In this document: piece by piece, positions 28,475-38,083 of the stretch
Numbering within the stretch: position 1 is the first letter of the stretch
Layout: every line of letters begins with the position of its first letter
Origin: Sphingobium sp. D43FB
Lineage (GTDB): Bacteria; Pseudomonadota; Alphaproteobacteria; Sphingomonadales; Sphingomonadaceae
Direction of reading: 5' to 3'
DNA length: 64,000 bases
NCBI RefSeq assembly: GCF_002312805.1
Contig: NZ_NMUA01000011.1
Coordinates: forward strand, 90,814 to 154,813
Notes under the pieces: generated by a model
The model's database searches: none
What the model was told of the DNA's origin: nothing
Seen by the model: the letters and a program-made list of their open reading frames with translations, nothing else
Made by a program: the position numbers and the translations under genes

Positions 28475-28499
28475 GTCCGCCCGGACGGGCCGGGCGGAC
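28475..28499 (-). terminator. GC-rich hairpin between the DUF892 and SRPBCC genes
   Basis: GTCCGCCCGG (28475-28484) pairs perfectly with CCGGGCGGAC (28490-28499) around a 5-nt loop, just after the DUF892 stop codon. There is no U-tract, so it could attenuate read-through or protect an mRNA end rather than terminate fully. Confidence 0.45.
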
Positions 28500-28508
28500 G
28501 GCGCGCGA

Positions 28509-29012
28509 TCAGGCGTCTTCGGCTTCCAGATTGACCGAGGTTTCCGCGAGTTTGGTCATGAAGGCGTCGCTTGCGTAGATATCCTTGGTCGCGTCGCGCA
28601 GCTTCTTATTGTCGTCCTTGAGGCCGAGCGCCTTGGCGAAGGCGGCGGCGGTGCCGAACCCGGCGATGCCATAATGGGTCATGCGCTGATATTGCGCGAT
28701 GATGAGGACATCGAGGACGGGGCCTTTGTCCGGCCCTTCTTCGATCACATGCTTGGTCGCTTCGGCGGCGAGGCCTTCCATGCCTTTGCAATGGTCCTTG
28801 GAGACTTTTTCATCCTGCCCGGCGATCAATTCTTTCAGGATGGCCGTGTGGCTGGCGATGCCGTCCTGGCTCTTCGTCAGCATGTCCTTGAGCGCGGCGT
28901 CACTGGCTTTGGCGGTGATTTTCTTGATGACCTTGAGCATCTGGTCATTCGCGGACCAAAGGTCTTTCAGTTCGTCGATATAGACGTCTTGCAGGCTTTC
29001 AGGGGTCGACAT
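28509..29012 (-). CDS. Ferritin-like DUF892 (YciE/YciF-type) stress protein
   Basis: A 167-residue four-helix-bundle protein of the YciF family. MSTPESLQDVYIDELKDLWS opens the fold, and the di-iron-type residues are carried in SHTAILKELIAG, HCKGMEGLAAEA and AQYQRMTHYGIAGFG. YciF proteins are induced by osmotic and general stress in enterobacteria. The start at 29012 is preceded by GGAGA at 6 nt; five codons further upstream an ATG exists without a good site. Confidence 0.87.
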   Translation of the reverse strand: MSTPESLQDVYIDELKDLWSANDQMLKVIKKITAKASDAALKDMLTKSQDGIASHTAILKELIAGQDEKVSKDHCKGMEGLAAEATKHVIEEGPDKGPVLDVLIIAQYQRMTHYGIAGFGTAAAFAKALGLKDDNKKLRDATKDIYASDAFMTKLAETSVNLEAEDA

Positions 29013-29185
29013 CGCTGTTCTCCACATCGCCGGACGGCATGTCCAACATGGGCGTGGAGCGCGTGGGGGCGAGGCGCGGTTCCTGCAAAACCGCCCAACA
29101 TGATCTGGATCAATGCGTTTGTTGCAGAGGGGATCTGCGCTTTGGGCGCATCGATCGGGTAAACCGACCGGCTATGGGGGGGGGG

Positions 29186-29272
29186 TGGTGCGGTCGAGAA
29201 GACTCGAACTTCCACGGCCTTTCGGCCACAACGACCTCAACGTTGCGCGTCTACCAGTTCCGCCACGACCGC
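29186..29272 (-). tRNA. tRNA-Leu (GAG anticodon)
   Basis: On the minus strand an 87-nt class II tRNA with encoded CCA. The acceptor stem GCGGTCG pairs with CGACCGC, the D-arm contains AACTGGTAGACGC, the anticodon loop TTGAGGT gives GAG, a long variable arm (TGGCCGAAAGGCC) is present as expected for leucine, and the T-arm contains GTTCGAGTC. Confidence 0.95.
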
Positions 29273-29419
29273 ACACTCAAAGGGAAACCGGCAGGGCCGG
29301 CATCTGGTAGGCGGTGGCCATTAGCAAAGGCTTTTGCCCCATGCAACAACCTATCTGCATCTGCGTTATGATTGATGAGATTGGGTCCATATAATGATTG
29401 TGGGAAGGTGAGGCGCGGG

Positions 29420-29938
29420 ATGCCGGGGGAATGGTGGATGATGTCGGGCATGACCCTGGCGGCATCGGTCGCGATGGGATTGGGACTTGGAAGCTACGTC
29501 ACCAGCCCGCAGAAAACAGCCGTTCCCGCCGAGGTATGGAGCCCGGACGACGATAATTCCTACGCCGAGGCGGGGCGTGCAGCGTCGATGTTCGGAGACA
29601 GTGGCACAGGCGACCGGGGACCAGCGGTGATTCGCTGCACCGGTTGCGGCCCGACTTTGACAGAACGGCGCTTTGCCGCCGACATGGCGGGGATGGACAG
29701 TGATGGCCTGATCGAAGGCAGCAGCGACCCGCTCGTACAGGACTATCTGGCGCAGGATTATCCAGTGACCGATGGCTCGCGGATGCACGATGCGGCATCG
29801 GAAAAGCCGGTCGGACATCCACGATTGGATCGGTCGAAAGTCGCGGTGGCCGACCCTGTGGTGAAACCGGTGCCGATATCACCAGGGGCAGTGGTGCAGC
29901 CGATCATCGTGCCGACGATCGACCACAACCACCCCTGA
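29420..29938 (+). CDS. Small exported or membrane-anchored protein, unknown
   Basis: A 172-residue protein with one N-terminal hydrophobic segment (MTLAASVAMGLGLGSYV), an internal Cys pair in IRCTGCGPTLTERRF, and a Pro/Val-rich C-terminus. The start chosen (MPGEWWMM) follows GGAAGGTGAGG; an ATG 16 codons upstream is possible. It converges on gltB with a 4-bp gap between stop codons. I do not recognise a family. Confidence 0.6.
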   Translation: MPGEWWMMSGMTLAASVAMGLGLGSYVTSPQKTAVPAEVWSPDDDNSYAEAGRAASMFGDSGTGDRGPAVIRCTGCGPTLTERRFAADMAGMDSDGLIEGSSDPLVQDYLAQDYPVTDGSRMHDAASEKPVGHPRLDRSKVAVADPVVKPVPISPGAVVQPIIVPTIDHNHP

Positions 29939-29942
29939 CCGC

Positions 29943-32900
29943 TTATTCCGCAGCAACGACTTCCGCCGCCATGTCGCTGAGCGGGTGGGCGAGGCGCGTG
30001 ATCATTTCCTTCGGGCACACCTGCCAGAAATAGCGACGCCAGCGATCCCAATCATCCAATATGGTGTTCGACCATTTGCTGTCGGTCGACACCGCATGCT
30101 GGGCGATCAGCGCTTTCAGCTCCGCTTCCCAGTGCGCGCTTTCCAGCCGCTGCCAGACGATGCCTTCGGGGTTGGCGCGCGACGGGAAGCTGCCATCTTC
30201 GTCGAGGATGAAGGCCATGCCGCCGGTCATGCCCGCGCCGAAATTGGCCCCGGTCTTGCCCAGAATGACCGCCGTGCCGCCGGTCATATATTCGCAGCCA
30301 TTGGCGCCGCAGCCTTCGACCACGACCTGCGCGCCCGAATTGCGGACAGCGAAGCGTTCACCGGCCTGGCCCGCCGCAAACAGCTTGCCGCTGGTCGCGC
30401 CATAAAGGACGGTGTTGCCCAAAATGGTGTTGTCCTTGCTCGTGAGCGGGCTGGAGACAGTCGTGCGCACGACGATGATGCCACCCGACAGCCCCTTGCC
30501 GACATAGTCATTGGCGTCGCCGAACACTTCAAGCGTGATGCCCTTGCACAGGAACGCGCCCAGCGACTGGCCCGCAGATCCGCGCAGCCGCACGGTCAGA
30601 TGCCCGTCGGCCAGCGTCGACATACCGAACTTGTCGGTCACCGCCGAGGAGAGGCGGGTGCCGACCGCGCGATGGGTGTTGCGCACCGTATAGGTTAGCT
30701 GCATCTTCTCGCCGCGCTCGAACACTGCCTTGGCATCGCGCATCATCTGCGCGTCCAGGCTGTCGGGCACGTCGTTGCGCCATTGGGTCAGCGAAAAACG
30801 GCGCTGGTCGTCGGGTGCATCCACCTTGGCCAGGATCGGGTTGAGATCCAGGTCATCGAGATGCTCGGCCCCGCGATTGACCTGCTTGAGCAACTCCGTC
30901 CGCCCGATCACTTCGTCCAGGCTGCGGAACCCCAGCCGCGCCAGCACTTCGCGTACCTCTTCGGCGATGAAGGTCATCAGGTTGATGACCTTTTCGGGCG
31001 TGCCGGTGAACTTCTGCCGCAGTTTCTCATCCTGCACGCACACGCCGACAGGGCAGGTGTTGCTGTGGCACTGGCGCACCATGATGCAGCCCATCGCGAC
31101 GAGGCTGAGCGTGCCGATGCCGAACTCTTCCGCACCCAGGATCGCCGCGATCACGATGTCGCGCCCGGTCTTGAGCCCGCCATCTGTGCGCAGCTTTACG
31201 CGGTGCCGCAACCCGTTGAGGGTCAACACCTGATTGGCTTCCGACAGGCCCATTTCCCAGGGCGTACCGGCATATTTGATGCTGGTCTGCGGGCTGGCAC
31301 CTGTGCCGCCGACATGGCCCGCGATCAGGATGACATCGGCATGCGCCTTCGCCACGCCTGCCGCGACCGTGCCGATGCCCGCCTGGCTCACCAGCTTGAC
31401 GCACACCCGCGCACGCGGATTGATCATCTTGCAGTCGTAGATGAGCTGGGCCAGATCCTCGATCGAATAGATGTCGTGATGCGGCGGCGGCGAGATGAGC
31501 GTCACGCCGGGCGTCGAATGGCGCAGCTTGGCGATGAACTCGGTCACCTTGAAGCCGGGCAACTGACCGCCTTCGCCGGGCTTGGCGCCCTGCGCGACCT
31601 TGATCTCGATTTCCTCGGCCGATGCCAGATATTCGGCATGGACGCCAAAACGGCCCGACGCGATCTGCTTGATCACCGAATTGGCGTTGTCGCCATTCTC
31701 ATAGGGCTTGAAGCGGTTGGCATCCTCGCCGCCTTCGCCGGACACGGCCTTGGCGCCGATCCGGTTCATGGCGATCGCCAGCGTCTCATGCGCTTCGGGC
31801 GACAGCGCGCCGAGTGACATGCCGGGCGTGACGAAACGCTTGCGGATTTCGGTGGTGGCTTCCACCTCGTCGATCGGCACGGCTTCGCGGGCGAAGTTGA
31901 ACTCCATCAGGTCGCGCAGATAGATGGGCGGCAAATCGCGCACGCCGCGCGAAAATTGCAGATAGGTCGAATAGCTGTCGGTCCCGACCGCGGTCTGCAA
32001 CAAGTGCATCAGCTGCGCCGAATAGGCATGCGCCTCGCCACCGTCGCGCTGGCGGTAGAAGCCGCCGATCGGCAGGCGGACGACCGCGCTGTCGAAGGCC
32101 TTTTCATGTCGCAGCATCGCGCTGTAGTGGAGCGAGGCATAGCCTTCGCCCGAAATCTTCGCTGGCATGCCGGGGAAGAGATCATTGACGAGCGCGCGCG
32201 AAAGCCCGACCGCTTCGAAATTATAGCCGCCACGATAGCTGCTGATGACCGCGATGCCCATTTTGGACATGATCTTGAGCAGGCCTTCGTTGATGGCTGT
32301 GCGATAGCGTTCGAAACAGGCGTCGAGCGAGAGGTCGCCGAACAGGCCGCGCGCATGGCGATCGGCGATGCTGGCTTCGGCCAGATAGGCGTTCACCGTG
32401 GTCGCGCCGACGCCGATCAGCACCGCGAAATAATGAGTGTCGACCGCTTCGGCACAGCGCACGTTGATCGACGCATAGGAGCGCAGCCCCTTGCGCACCA
32501 GATGGGTGTGGACAGCCGCCGCCGCCAGCACGCCGGCAATGGCCGCGCGATCGGCATCGACATTTTCGTCGGTCAGGAAGATTTCAGTGCGGCCTTCGCG
32601 GACCGCCTGTTCGGCTTCCTCGCGGATGCGGGCGATTGCCGCGCGCAATTGCTCTTGGCCCCCGCTGGCGGGGAAGGTGCAGTCGATCTGCGCCACGGCC
32701 GGGCCGAAATGGGCCTTCAACCGCGCCCATTCGGCGCTGGTCAGTACCGGCGATTCCAGCACTAGCACATGGCTGTTCTGCGCATCCTGCTCCAAGATAT
32801 TGTGCAGGTTGGAAAAGCGCGTTTTCAGGCTCATCACATGCCGTTCGCGCAACGGATCGATCGGCGGGTTGGTGACCTGGCTGAAATTCTGGCGGAAGAA

Positions 32901-34481
32901 ATGGCTGATCGTGCGCGGCTTGTCGGAAATGACGGCGAGCGGCGTGTCGTCGCCCATCGATCCGATGGCTTCCTTCGAATCCTCGACCATGGGCGCCAGG
33001 ATCAGTTCCAGATCCTCCAGCGTCAGATTGGCCGCCACCTGCCGCCGCGTCAGTTCCGCCTTGTCCCAGCCCGGCAGGGCCGTCGGCGCGTCGGTCAGGT
33101 CGCCGATCGCCATGAAATCCTTGATCAGCTCGCCATAGGGGCGCTCGCCCGCGATCCGGTCCTTGATCGCGGCGTCGTCATACAGCTCGCCTTCCTGCAG
33201 ATCGATCGCGATCATCTGGCCCGGACCCATGCGGCCCTTGCGCACGATCGTCGTTTCGGGAACCACGACCATGCCGGTTTCCGAACCCACGATCAGCAGA
33301 TTGTCGCCGGTCAGCGTGTAGCGCAGCGGACGCAGCGCATTGCGATCCACCCCGGCTACGACCCAGCGGCCATCGGTCATCGCCAGCGCAGCGGGGCCGT
33401 CCCATGGCTCCATGACGCTGGCGAGATATTCATACATGTCGGCATGGGGCCGGGGCAGTTCGGCGCTTTCGCTCTGCCAGGCTTCGGGCACCAGCATCAG
33501 CTTGGCGGTCGGCGCATCGCGGCCCGAACGGCAGATCGCTTCGAAGACCGCGTCGAGCGCGGCGGTATCGGACGCGCCCGCCGGGATCACGGGCTTGATG
33601 TCCTCCGACTGTTCGCCAAAGGCCAGCGAAGCCATCTTGATCTCGTGGCTTTTCATCCAATTCTTGTTGCCGCGGATCGTGTTGATCTCGCCATTATGGG
33701 CAAGCGTGCGGAACGGCTGGGCCAGCCACCATTGCGGGAAGGTGTTGGTCGAGTAGCGCTGATGGAAGATCGCGACGCGGCTTTCGAACCGCTCATCCTG
33801 CAGGTCGGGATAGAAGACCGACAGCGATTCCGCGAGGAACAGCCCCTTGTAGATGATCGACCGGCACGACAGCGAACAGACGTAGAAGTCGTTGATCTGC
33901 GCGGCGATGACCTGCTTCTCGATCCGGCGGCGGATGAGGTACAGATCCTTTTCGAACTCGGCCTGGTCGCGCTCTTCGGGCATCGGCCCAGCGATCATGA
34001 TCTGTTCGATTTCGGGGCGCGTGCGCTGCGCTTTCTCGCCGATGACGGACACATCCACCGGCACCTGGCGCCAGCCATAGATGGTGTAGCCCGCGTCGAT
34101 GATCTCGCTCTCGACGATGGTGCGGCAGGTTTCCTGCGCCGACAGATCCGTGCGCGGCAGGAAGATCATGCCGACGGCGAGGCGATTGGGCAGCGGCTTG
34201 TGGCCGGAGTCGGCAATAGCATCGTCAAAGAAGCGCACCGGCAGATCGACATGGATGCCCGCGCCATCGCCGGTCTTGCCATCGGCATCGACCGCGCCGC
34301 GATGCCACACGGCTTTCAGCGCATCGATCGCGGAGGCGACGACGCGGCGGCTGGGGCGGCCATCAGTGGCGGCGACGAGGCCAACGCCACAGGCGTCGCC
34401 TTCCAGGTCGGGATGATACATGCCCTCGGCGGCGATCCGCGCGCGTTCTTCGGGGCTTGCCATGAAGGGAGTGTCAGTCAT
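29943..34481 (-). CDS. gltB: Glutamate synthase (NADPH), large subunit
   Basis: Catalytic alpha subunit of GOGAT, which transfers the amide of glutamine to 2-oxoglutarate to give two glutamates. In the 1512-residue protein the class II amidotransferase domain begins with GDACGVGLVA, whose Cys becomes the N-terminal nucleophile after propeptide removal. The central and FMN-binding domains follow (PGEGGQLPGFKVT; SPPPHHDIYSIEDLAQLIYD), then the [3Fe-4S] cluster segment CHSNTCPVGVC and the C-terminal beta-helix with GGTAVILGKTGANFGAGMTGG. Starts at 34481 (MTDTPF) and 34490 are both plausible from the ribosome site. It is transcribed after gltD. Confidence 0.97.
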   Translation of the reverse strand: MTDTPFMASPEERARIAAEGMYHPDLEGDACGVGLVAATDGRPSRRVVASAIDALKAVWHRGAVDADGKTGDGAGIHVDLPVRFFDDAIADSGHKPLPNRLAVGMIFLPRTDLSAQETCRTIVESEIIDAGYTIYGWRQVPVDVSVIGEKAQRTRPEIEQIMIAGPMPEERDQAEFEKDLYLIRRRIEKQVIAAQINDFYVCSLSCRSIIYKGLFLAESLSVFYPDLQDERFESRVAIFHQRYSTNTFPQWWLAQPFRTLAHNGEINTIRGNKNWMKSHEIKMASLAFGEQSEDIKPVIPAGASDTAALDAVFEAICRSGRDAPTAKLMLVPEAWQSESAELPRPHADMYEYLASVMEPWDGPAALAMTDGRWVVAGVDRNALRPLRYTLTGDNLLIVGSETGMVVVPETTIVRKGRMGPGQMIAIDLQEGELYDDAAIKDRIAGERPYGELIKDFMAIGDLTDAPTALPGWDKAELTRRQVAANLTLEDLELILAPMVEDSKEAIGSMGDDTPLAVISDKPRTISHFFRQNFSQVTNPPIDPLRERHVMSLKTRFSNLHNILEQDAQNSHVLVLESPVLTSAEWARLKAHFGPAVAQIDCTFPASGGQEQLRAAIARIREEAEQAVREGRTEIFLTDENVDADRAAIAGVLAAAAVHTHLVRKGLRSYASINVRCAEAVDTHYFAVLIGVGATTVNAYLAEASIADRHARGLFGDLSLDACFERYRTAINEGLLKIMSKMGIAVISSYRGGYNFEAVGLSRALVNDLFPGMPAKISGEGYASLHYSAMLRHEKAFDSAVVRLPIGGFYRQRDGGEAHAYSAQLMHLLQTAVGTDSYSTYLQFSRGVRDLPPIYLRDLMEFNFAREAVPIDEVEATTEIRKRFVTPGMSLGALSPEAHETLAIAMNRIGAKAVSGEGGEDANRFKPYENGDNANSVIKQIASGRFGVHAEYLASAEEIEIKVAQGAKPGEGGQLPGFKVTEFIAKLRHSTPGVTLISPPPHHDIYSIEDLAQLIYDCKMINPRARVCVKLVSQAGIGTVAAGVAKAHADVILIAGHVGGTGASPQTSIKYAGTPWEMGLSEANQVLTLNGLRHRVKLRTDGGLKTGRDIVIAAILGAEEFGIGTLSLVAMGCIMVRQCHSNTCPVGVCVQDEKLRQKFTGTPEKVINLMTFIAEEVREVLARLGFRSLDEVIGRTELLKQVNRGAEHLDDLDLNPILAKVDAPDDQRRFSLTQWRNDVPDSLDAQMMRDAKAVFERGEKMQLTYTVRNTHRAVGTRLSSAVTDKFGMSTLADGHLTVRLRGSAGQSLGAFLCKGITLEVFGDANDYVGKGLSGGIIVVRTTVSSPLTSKDNTILGNTVLYGATSGKLFAAGQAGERFAVRNSGAQVVVEGCGANGCEYMTGGTAVILGKTGANFGAGMTGGMAFILDEDGSFPSRANPEGIVWQRLESAHWEAELKALIAQHAVSTDSKWSNTILDDWDRWRRYFWQVCPKEMITRLAHPLSDMAAEVVAAE

Positions 34482-34499
34482 GATCGCCATCCTATTTTT

Positions 34500-34562
34500 C
34501 CGTTCGGTTCGAGCTTGTCGAGAACCCCTGCGCCTCGTTCTCGACAAGCTCGAACCGAACGG
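34500..34562. repeat. Perfect 26-bp inverted repeat between gltD and gltB
   Basis: Two 26-nt arms (34500-34525 and 34537-34562) are exact reverse complements around an 11-nt spacer. The core is TTCGAGCTTGTCGAGAAC, a palindromic family common in intergenic DNA of sphingomonads and related genera. In the gltD-gltB transcript it would fold into a very stable hairpin just upstream of the gltB ribosome site and could lower gltB expression relative to gltD or stabilize the gltD message. Confidence 0.85.
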
Positions 34563-34583
34563 GCTGGGGTGGAATGAGGGCGC

Positions 34584-36029
34584 TTAGGCCGCGACGCTCT
34601 CGCGGGTCTTGGCCTTTGCCTTGAGATATTTGTGCATATGTTCGGTCACATCCCGCCCATCACGGATCGCCCACACCACCAGGCTTGCGCCGCGCACGAT
34701 GTCGCCGGCCGCAAACACGCCGTCGAGGCTGGTCATCATCGTCTTATGATCGACGCGCAGCGTGCCCCAGCGGGTGACCGACAAGTCGTCCGCTCCGAAC
34801 AGCTTGGGCAGTTCTTCGGGGTCGTAGCCCAGCGCCTTGATGACCAGGTCGGCCTCCAACGTATGTTCGCTACCGGGATCGGGTTCGGGTGCGCGGCGGC
34901 CGGAGGCGTCGGGGGCGCCAAGACGCATCTTGGTGACCTTGACGCCGGTCACATGATCGGTGCCTTCGAACGCGATCGGCGCGGTCAGCCAGACGAATTC
35001 GACGCCTTCTTCCTCGGCATTGGCGACTTCGCGCTGTGATCCGGGCATATTGTCGCGGTCGCGGCGGTAGAGGCACATCACCGACTTGGCCCCCTGGCGG
35101 ATCGCGGTGCGGACGCAGTCCATCGCGGTGTCGCCGCCGCCGATGACGACGACATTCTTGCCCGTCGCCAGCAGCGTGCCGTCTTCATGCTCCGGCACGG
35201 CGTCGCCGAAGCCGGCCTTGTTGGAGGCGGTGAGATAATCGAGCGCCTTGACCACGCCCGGCGCGCCGACGCCCGGCGCGCGGATGTCGCGCGGCTTGTA
35301 GACGCCGGTCGCGATCAGGATCGCGTCATGCTCCTCGCGCAGCGCTTCGAGCGTCGCGTCGCGGCCGACCTCGAAATTCTCATGGAAGAAGATGCCGCCA
35401 TCCTTCAACCGCTGGACGCGGCGCATGACGATGTCTTTTTCCAGCTTGAAGCCGGGGATGCCATAGGTCAGCAGGCCGCCAGCGCGATCATGCCGGTCAT
35501 AGACATGCACCTCATGCCCCGCCGCACGGAGATACTCCGCTGTGGTGAGACCCGCAGGCCCCGCGCCGATGACGCCGATCGACTGGCCGGTGGGCTTGCC
35601 CGCGACCAAGGGTTCGACCCAGCCTTCCTTCCAGGCGGTGTCGGTGATGTATTTTTCGACCGAGCCGATGGTGACGGCGCCATGACCGGAAAATTCGATG
35701 ACGCAATTGCCCTCGCACAAGCGATCCTGCGGGCAGATGCGGCCGCAGATTTCGGGCATGGTGCTGGTCAGGTTCGACAGTTCATAGGCTTCGCGCAGGC
35801 GGCCTTCGGCGGTCAGGCGCAGCCAGTCGGGGATATGGTTGTGCAGCGGGCAATGGGTCGAGCAATAGGGGACGCCGCATTGCGAACAGCGCGACGCCTG
35901 CTCCTCCGCCTTGTCGAGAATGAAGCTGCGGCTGATTTCCAGAAAATCGTCGGCGCGGTCGTCGGCTGCGCGCTTTTCCGGGTAGGCTTGTCCCTTGCCC
36001 ACGAATTTCAGCATCGGATTGTCGGCCAT
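34584..36029 (-). CDS. gltD: Glutamate synthase, small subunit
   Basis: Beta subunit of GOGAT, an FAD flavoprotein that passes NADPH electrons through [4Fe-4S] clusters to GltB. The 481-residue protein begins with the cluster-binding Cys pattern CSQCGVPYCSTHCPLHNHIP, a second Cys set appears in EICGRICPQDRLCEGNC, and two Rossmann motifs follow (GVIGAGPAGLTTAEYL for FAD, VVIGGGDTAMDCVRTA for NADPH). The length is normal. It is the first gene of the gltDB pair and has its own upstream region. Confidence 0.97.
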   Translation of the reverse strand: MADNPMLKFVGKGQAYPEKRAADDRADDFLEISRSFILDKAEEQASRCSQCGVPYCSTHCPLHNHIPDWLRLTAEGRLREAYELSNLTSTMPEICGRICPQDRLCEGNCVIEFSGHGAVTIGSVEKYITDTAWKEGWVEPLVAGKPTGQSIGVIGAGPAGLTTAEYLRAAGHEVHVYDRHDRAGGLLTYGIPGFKLEKDIVMRRVQRLKDGGIFFHENFEVGRDATLEALREEHDAILIATGVYKPRDIRAPGVGAPGVVKALDYLTASNKAGFGDAVPEHEDGTLLATGKNVVVIGGGDTAMDCVRTAIRQGAKSVMCLYRRDRDNMPGSQREVANAEEEGVEFVWLTAPIAFEGTDHVTGVKVTKMRLGAPDASGRRAPEPDPGSEHTLEADLVIKALGYDPEELPKLFGADDLSVTRWGTLRVDHKTMMTSLDGVFAAGDIVRGASLVVWAIRDGRDVTEHMHKYLKAKAKTRESVAA

Positions 36030-36194
36030 CGCTCGCCCCTGGCTAAAGTTTCAGCGGCGCGCATAGCATAAAAACCCGCGGAGTCACGCGGATTCTGGCA
36101 TTTAGGACAGTAATACTGACTATAAAAACGCAGTTAGCGAGGTTAATTGCGAAATGATCGCAACAAACAGCGTGATAAATAGACCGTTTCGGTC

Positions 36195-37004
36195 CTATCT
36201 TGCGCCCAGCCAGATCAGGGCCGCAATCCCGGCGATGATTCGATACCAGGCGAAGGGGGCGAAGCCATGTTTCGACACCAGTCCCACGAACCAGCGAATG
36301 ACCAGCAAGGCGACGATGAATGAGACGACAAAGCCCAGCGCGATGCTGTCCCAGCCGACCGCGGCGCTGGTGATCCGGTCGCCCTTCTTGATCAGTTCCA
36401 GCGCGGTCGCGCCCAGCATCGTCGGGATGGCGAGGAAGAAGCTGAACTCGGCCGCCGTGCGCCGTTCCACGCCCAGCATCAGCGCGCCCATGATCGTCGC
36501 GCCCGACCGGCTGACGCCGGGCACCATGGCCAGGCACTGGATGAAGCCGATCGCCAGCACGCGCACCATGGGAATATCGGCGATGCCGTGAAAACGCTGG
36601 TCCTTGACCGCGCGCTCGATCAACAGGATCGCGATGCCGCCGACGATCAAGGCCCAGGCGACGACCTGCGGCGCGCCCAGCATGATCTCGATATAGTCAT
36701 GCAGCGCCAGGCCGATGACGGCCGAGGGGATAAAGGCGATCAGCAGATTGCGCAGGAAGCGCCAGCTGACCGGCTCGCGCCGCAATAGTCCCATACCCAC
36801 CGCCCAGAAGGTGCGCCAATAGAGTACCACCACCGCCAGGATCGCCCCCAGCTGGATCACGACGTTGAACATCGCCCAGGTCGCGGAATCATAGCCGAGC
36901 AATTCGCTGGCGAGGATAAGATGCCCGGTGGAGGACACCGGCAGAAACTCGGTCAGCCCCTCGACGATGCCGAGCAGGATGACGGTCAGATAATGCAGGT
37001 CCAT
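36195..37004 (-). CDS. uppP: Undecaprenyl-diphosphatase
   Basis: Integral membrane phosphatase that recycles undecaprenyl diphosphate to the monophosphate carrier for peptidoglycan and O-antigen synthesis; it can confer bacitracin resistance. The 269-residue protein has the two BacA signatures: GIVEGLTEFLPVSSTGHLIL near the N-terminus and MVPGVSRSGATIMGAL in the second half, plus about eight membrane segments. Between it and gltD (36030-36194) I see no gene. Confidence 0.96.
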   Translation of the reverse strand: MDLHYLTVILLGIVEGLTEFLPVSSTGHLILASELLGYDSATWAMFNVVIQLGAILAVVVLYWRTFWAVGMGLLRREPVSWRFLRNLLIAFIPSAVIGLALHDYIEIMLGAPQVVAWALIVGGIAILLIERAVKDQRFHGIADIPMVRVLAIGFIQCLAMVPGVSRSGATIMGALMLGVERRTAAEFSFFLAIPTMLGATALELIKKGDRITSAAVGWDSIALGFVVSFIVALLVIRWFVGLVSKHGFAPFAWYRIIAGIAALIWLGAR

Positions 37005-37026
37005 GGGTAGGCAGGCTCCAGTTTGA

Positions 37027-37146
37027 TCCTCCCCTGCAAGGGGAGGGGGACCGCCGCGAAGCGGCGGTGGAGGGGTGTCCTGCTATCGACAGGGTGACAC
37101 CCCTCCGTCAGGGCTTCGCCCTGCCACCTCCCCTTGCAGGGGAGGA
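37027..37146. repeat. 120-bp composite palindromic intergenic element
   Basis: TCCTCCCCTGCAAGGGGAGG (37027-37046) is the exact reverse complement of the 20 nt at 37127-37146. Inside, AGGGGTGTC (37071-37079) pairs with GACACCCCT (37096-37104), and GCCGC-rich and GGGC-rich mini-hairpins fill each arm. It occupies the whole gap between uppP and the NDUFA9-like gene. It looks like a palindromic repeat or miniature element that could fold into a branched RNA. Confidence 0.8.
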
Positions 37147-37156
37147 TTTTGTGGGT

Positions 37157-38083
37157 TCAGGCGCTGGCGCGACCGGCGAAGCGGCCATGTTTGCGGTAGC
37201 GGACCATCCACTTGTCGGCGACGCCGTCCATCGGCGTGGCGACGACGCCGAGCGCGTCGAGTCCCTTGGCACCCTCTGCCACGACATTGTCACGGCCGAG
37301 CATCGCCAGTTGATCGCCGGTGATCGGGCCGCCCGGCAACATCGCCAGCATTTTGGCGACGCCGTTTGGCACCTCTACCAGCGCCTTCTCGCGGCCGACC
37401 GCCTTGGCGATCCACTGGTTGATCTCGCGCATGCTTCGGACCTGCGGGCCGCCCAGCTCATAGGTCTGACCACCATGGACGCCGGGCTGCTCCGCCGCAT
37501 TGGCGATGGCGTGGGCGACATCGGCAACATAGACCGGCTGGAACTTCGTCGCTGCGCCGATCACCGGGATGACCGGCAGCATGCCGATGATTTCGGCAAA
37601 GCGGTTGAGGAACTGGTCTTCCGCGCCGAAGATGATCGACGGGCGGATGATGGTCGCGGTCGGGAAGGCCGCTTTGACCGCCGCTTCGCCCGCCGCTTTG
37701 GATCGGCCATAGGCGGACGGGCTTTCCGGGTCCGCGCCGATCGCCGACATATGCACAAGCGCGGTGACGCCAGCGTCCGCCGCGGCCTTGGCGACATTGG
37801 CCGCGCCGCGATGGTGGAAGGCGTCGAAGTCGCCCTTCAATATGCCGACCAGGTTGATGACGACATCACTGCCCGCGATGGCGCGCGCCACGCTGGCGGG
37901 ATTGCGGATGTCGGCGGCGATGAACTGGACTTGGCCAAGGCCCCCCAGCGGTTTGACCCGCAACGCCGTCGAGGGATCGCGCTGTGCGATCCGCACCCGC
38001 GCGCCGCGCGCCAGCAGCGCCTGTGCCACCTGGCGACCGACAAAGCCGCCGCCGCCGAACACCGTTACCAGACTGTCTTTCAT
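37157..38083 (-). CDS. NDUFA9-like NAD(P)-binding reductase
   Basis: An atypical short-chain dehydrogenase of 308 residues, similar to the complex I accessory subunit NDUFA9. The N-terminal Rossmann motif is VTVFGGGGFVGRQVAQAL, followed by VVINLVGIL and the HMSAIGADPESPSAYGRSKAAGE block, where the active-site Tyr/Lys sit in a modified YGRSK motif. Such proteins occur across alphaproteobacteria and are linked to complex I assembly or quinone metabolism. The start at 38083 (MKDSLVTV) is chosen over an ATG four codons upstream. Confidence 0.85.
   Translation of the reverse strand: MKDSLVTVFGGGGFVGRQVAQALLARGARVRIAQRDPSTALRVKPLGGLGQVQFIAADIRNPASVARAIAGSDVVINLVGILKGDFDAFHHRGAANVAKAAADAGVTALVHMSAIGADPESPSAYGRSKAAGEAAVKAAFPTATIIRPSIIFGAEDQFLNRFAEIIGMLPVIPVIGAATKFQPVYVADVAHAIANAAEQPGVHGGQTYELGGPQVRSMREINQWIAKAVGREKALVEVPNGVAKMLAMLPGGPITGDQLAMLGRDNVVAEGAKGLDALGVVATPMDGVADKWMVRYRKHGRFAGRASA

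Noticed and set aside
32769..34577. 602-codon plus-strand frame opposite gltB
   Set aside because: Shadow of the glutamate synthase amidotransferase region; no domain signature in its translation.
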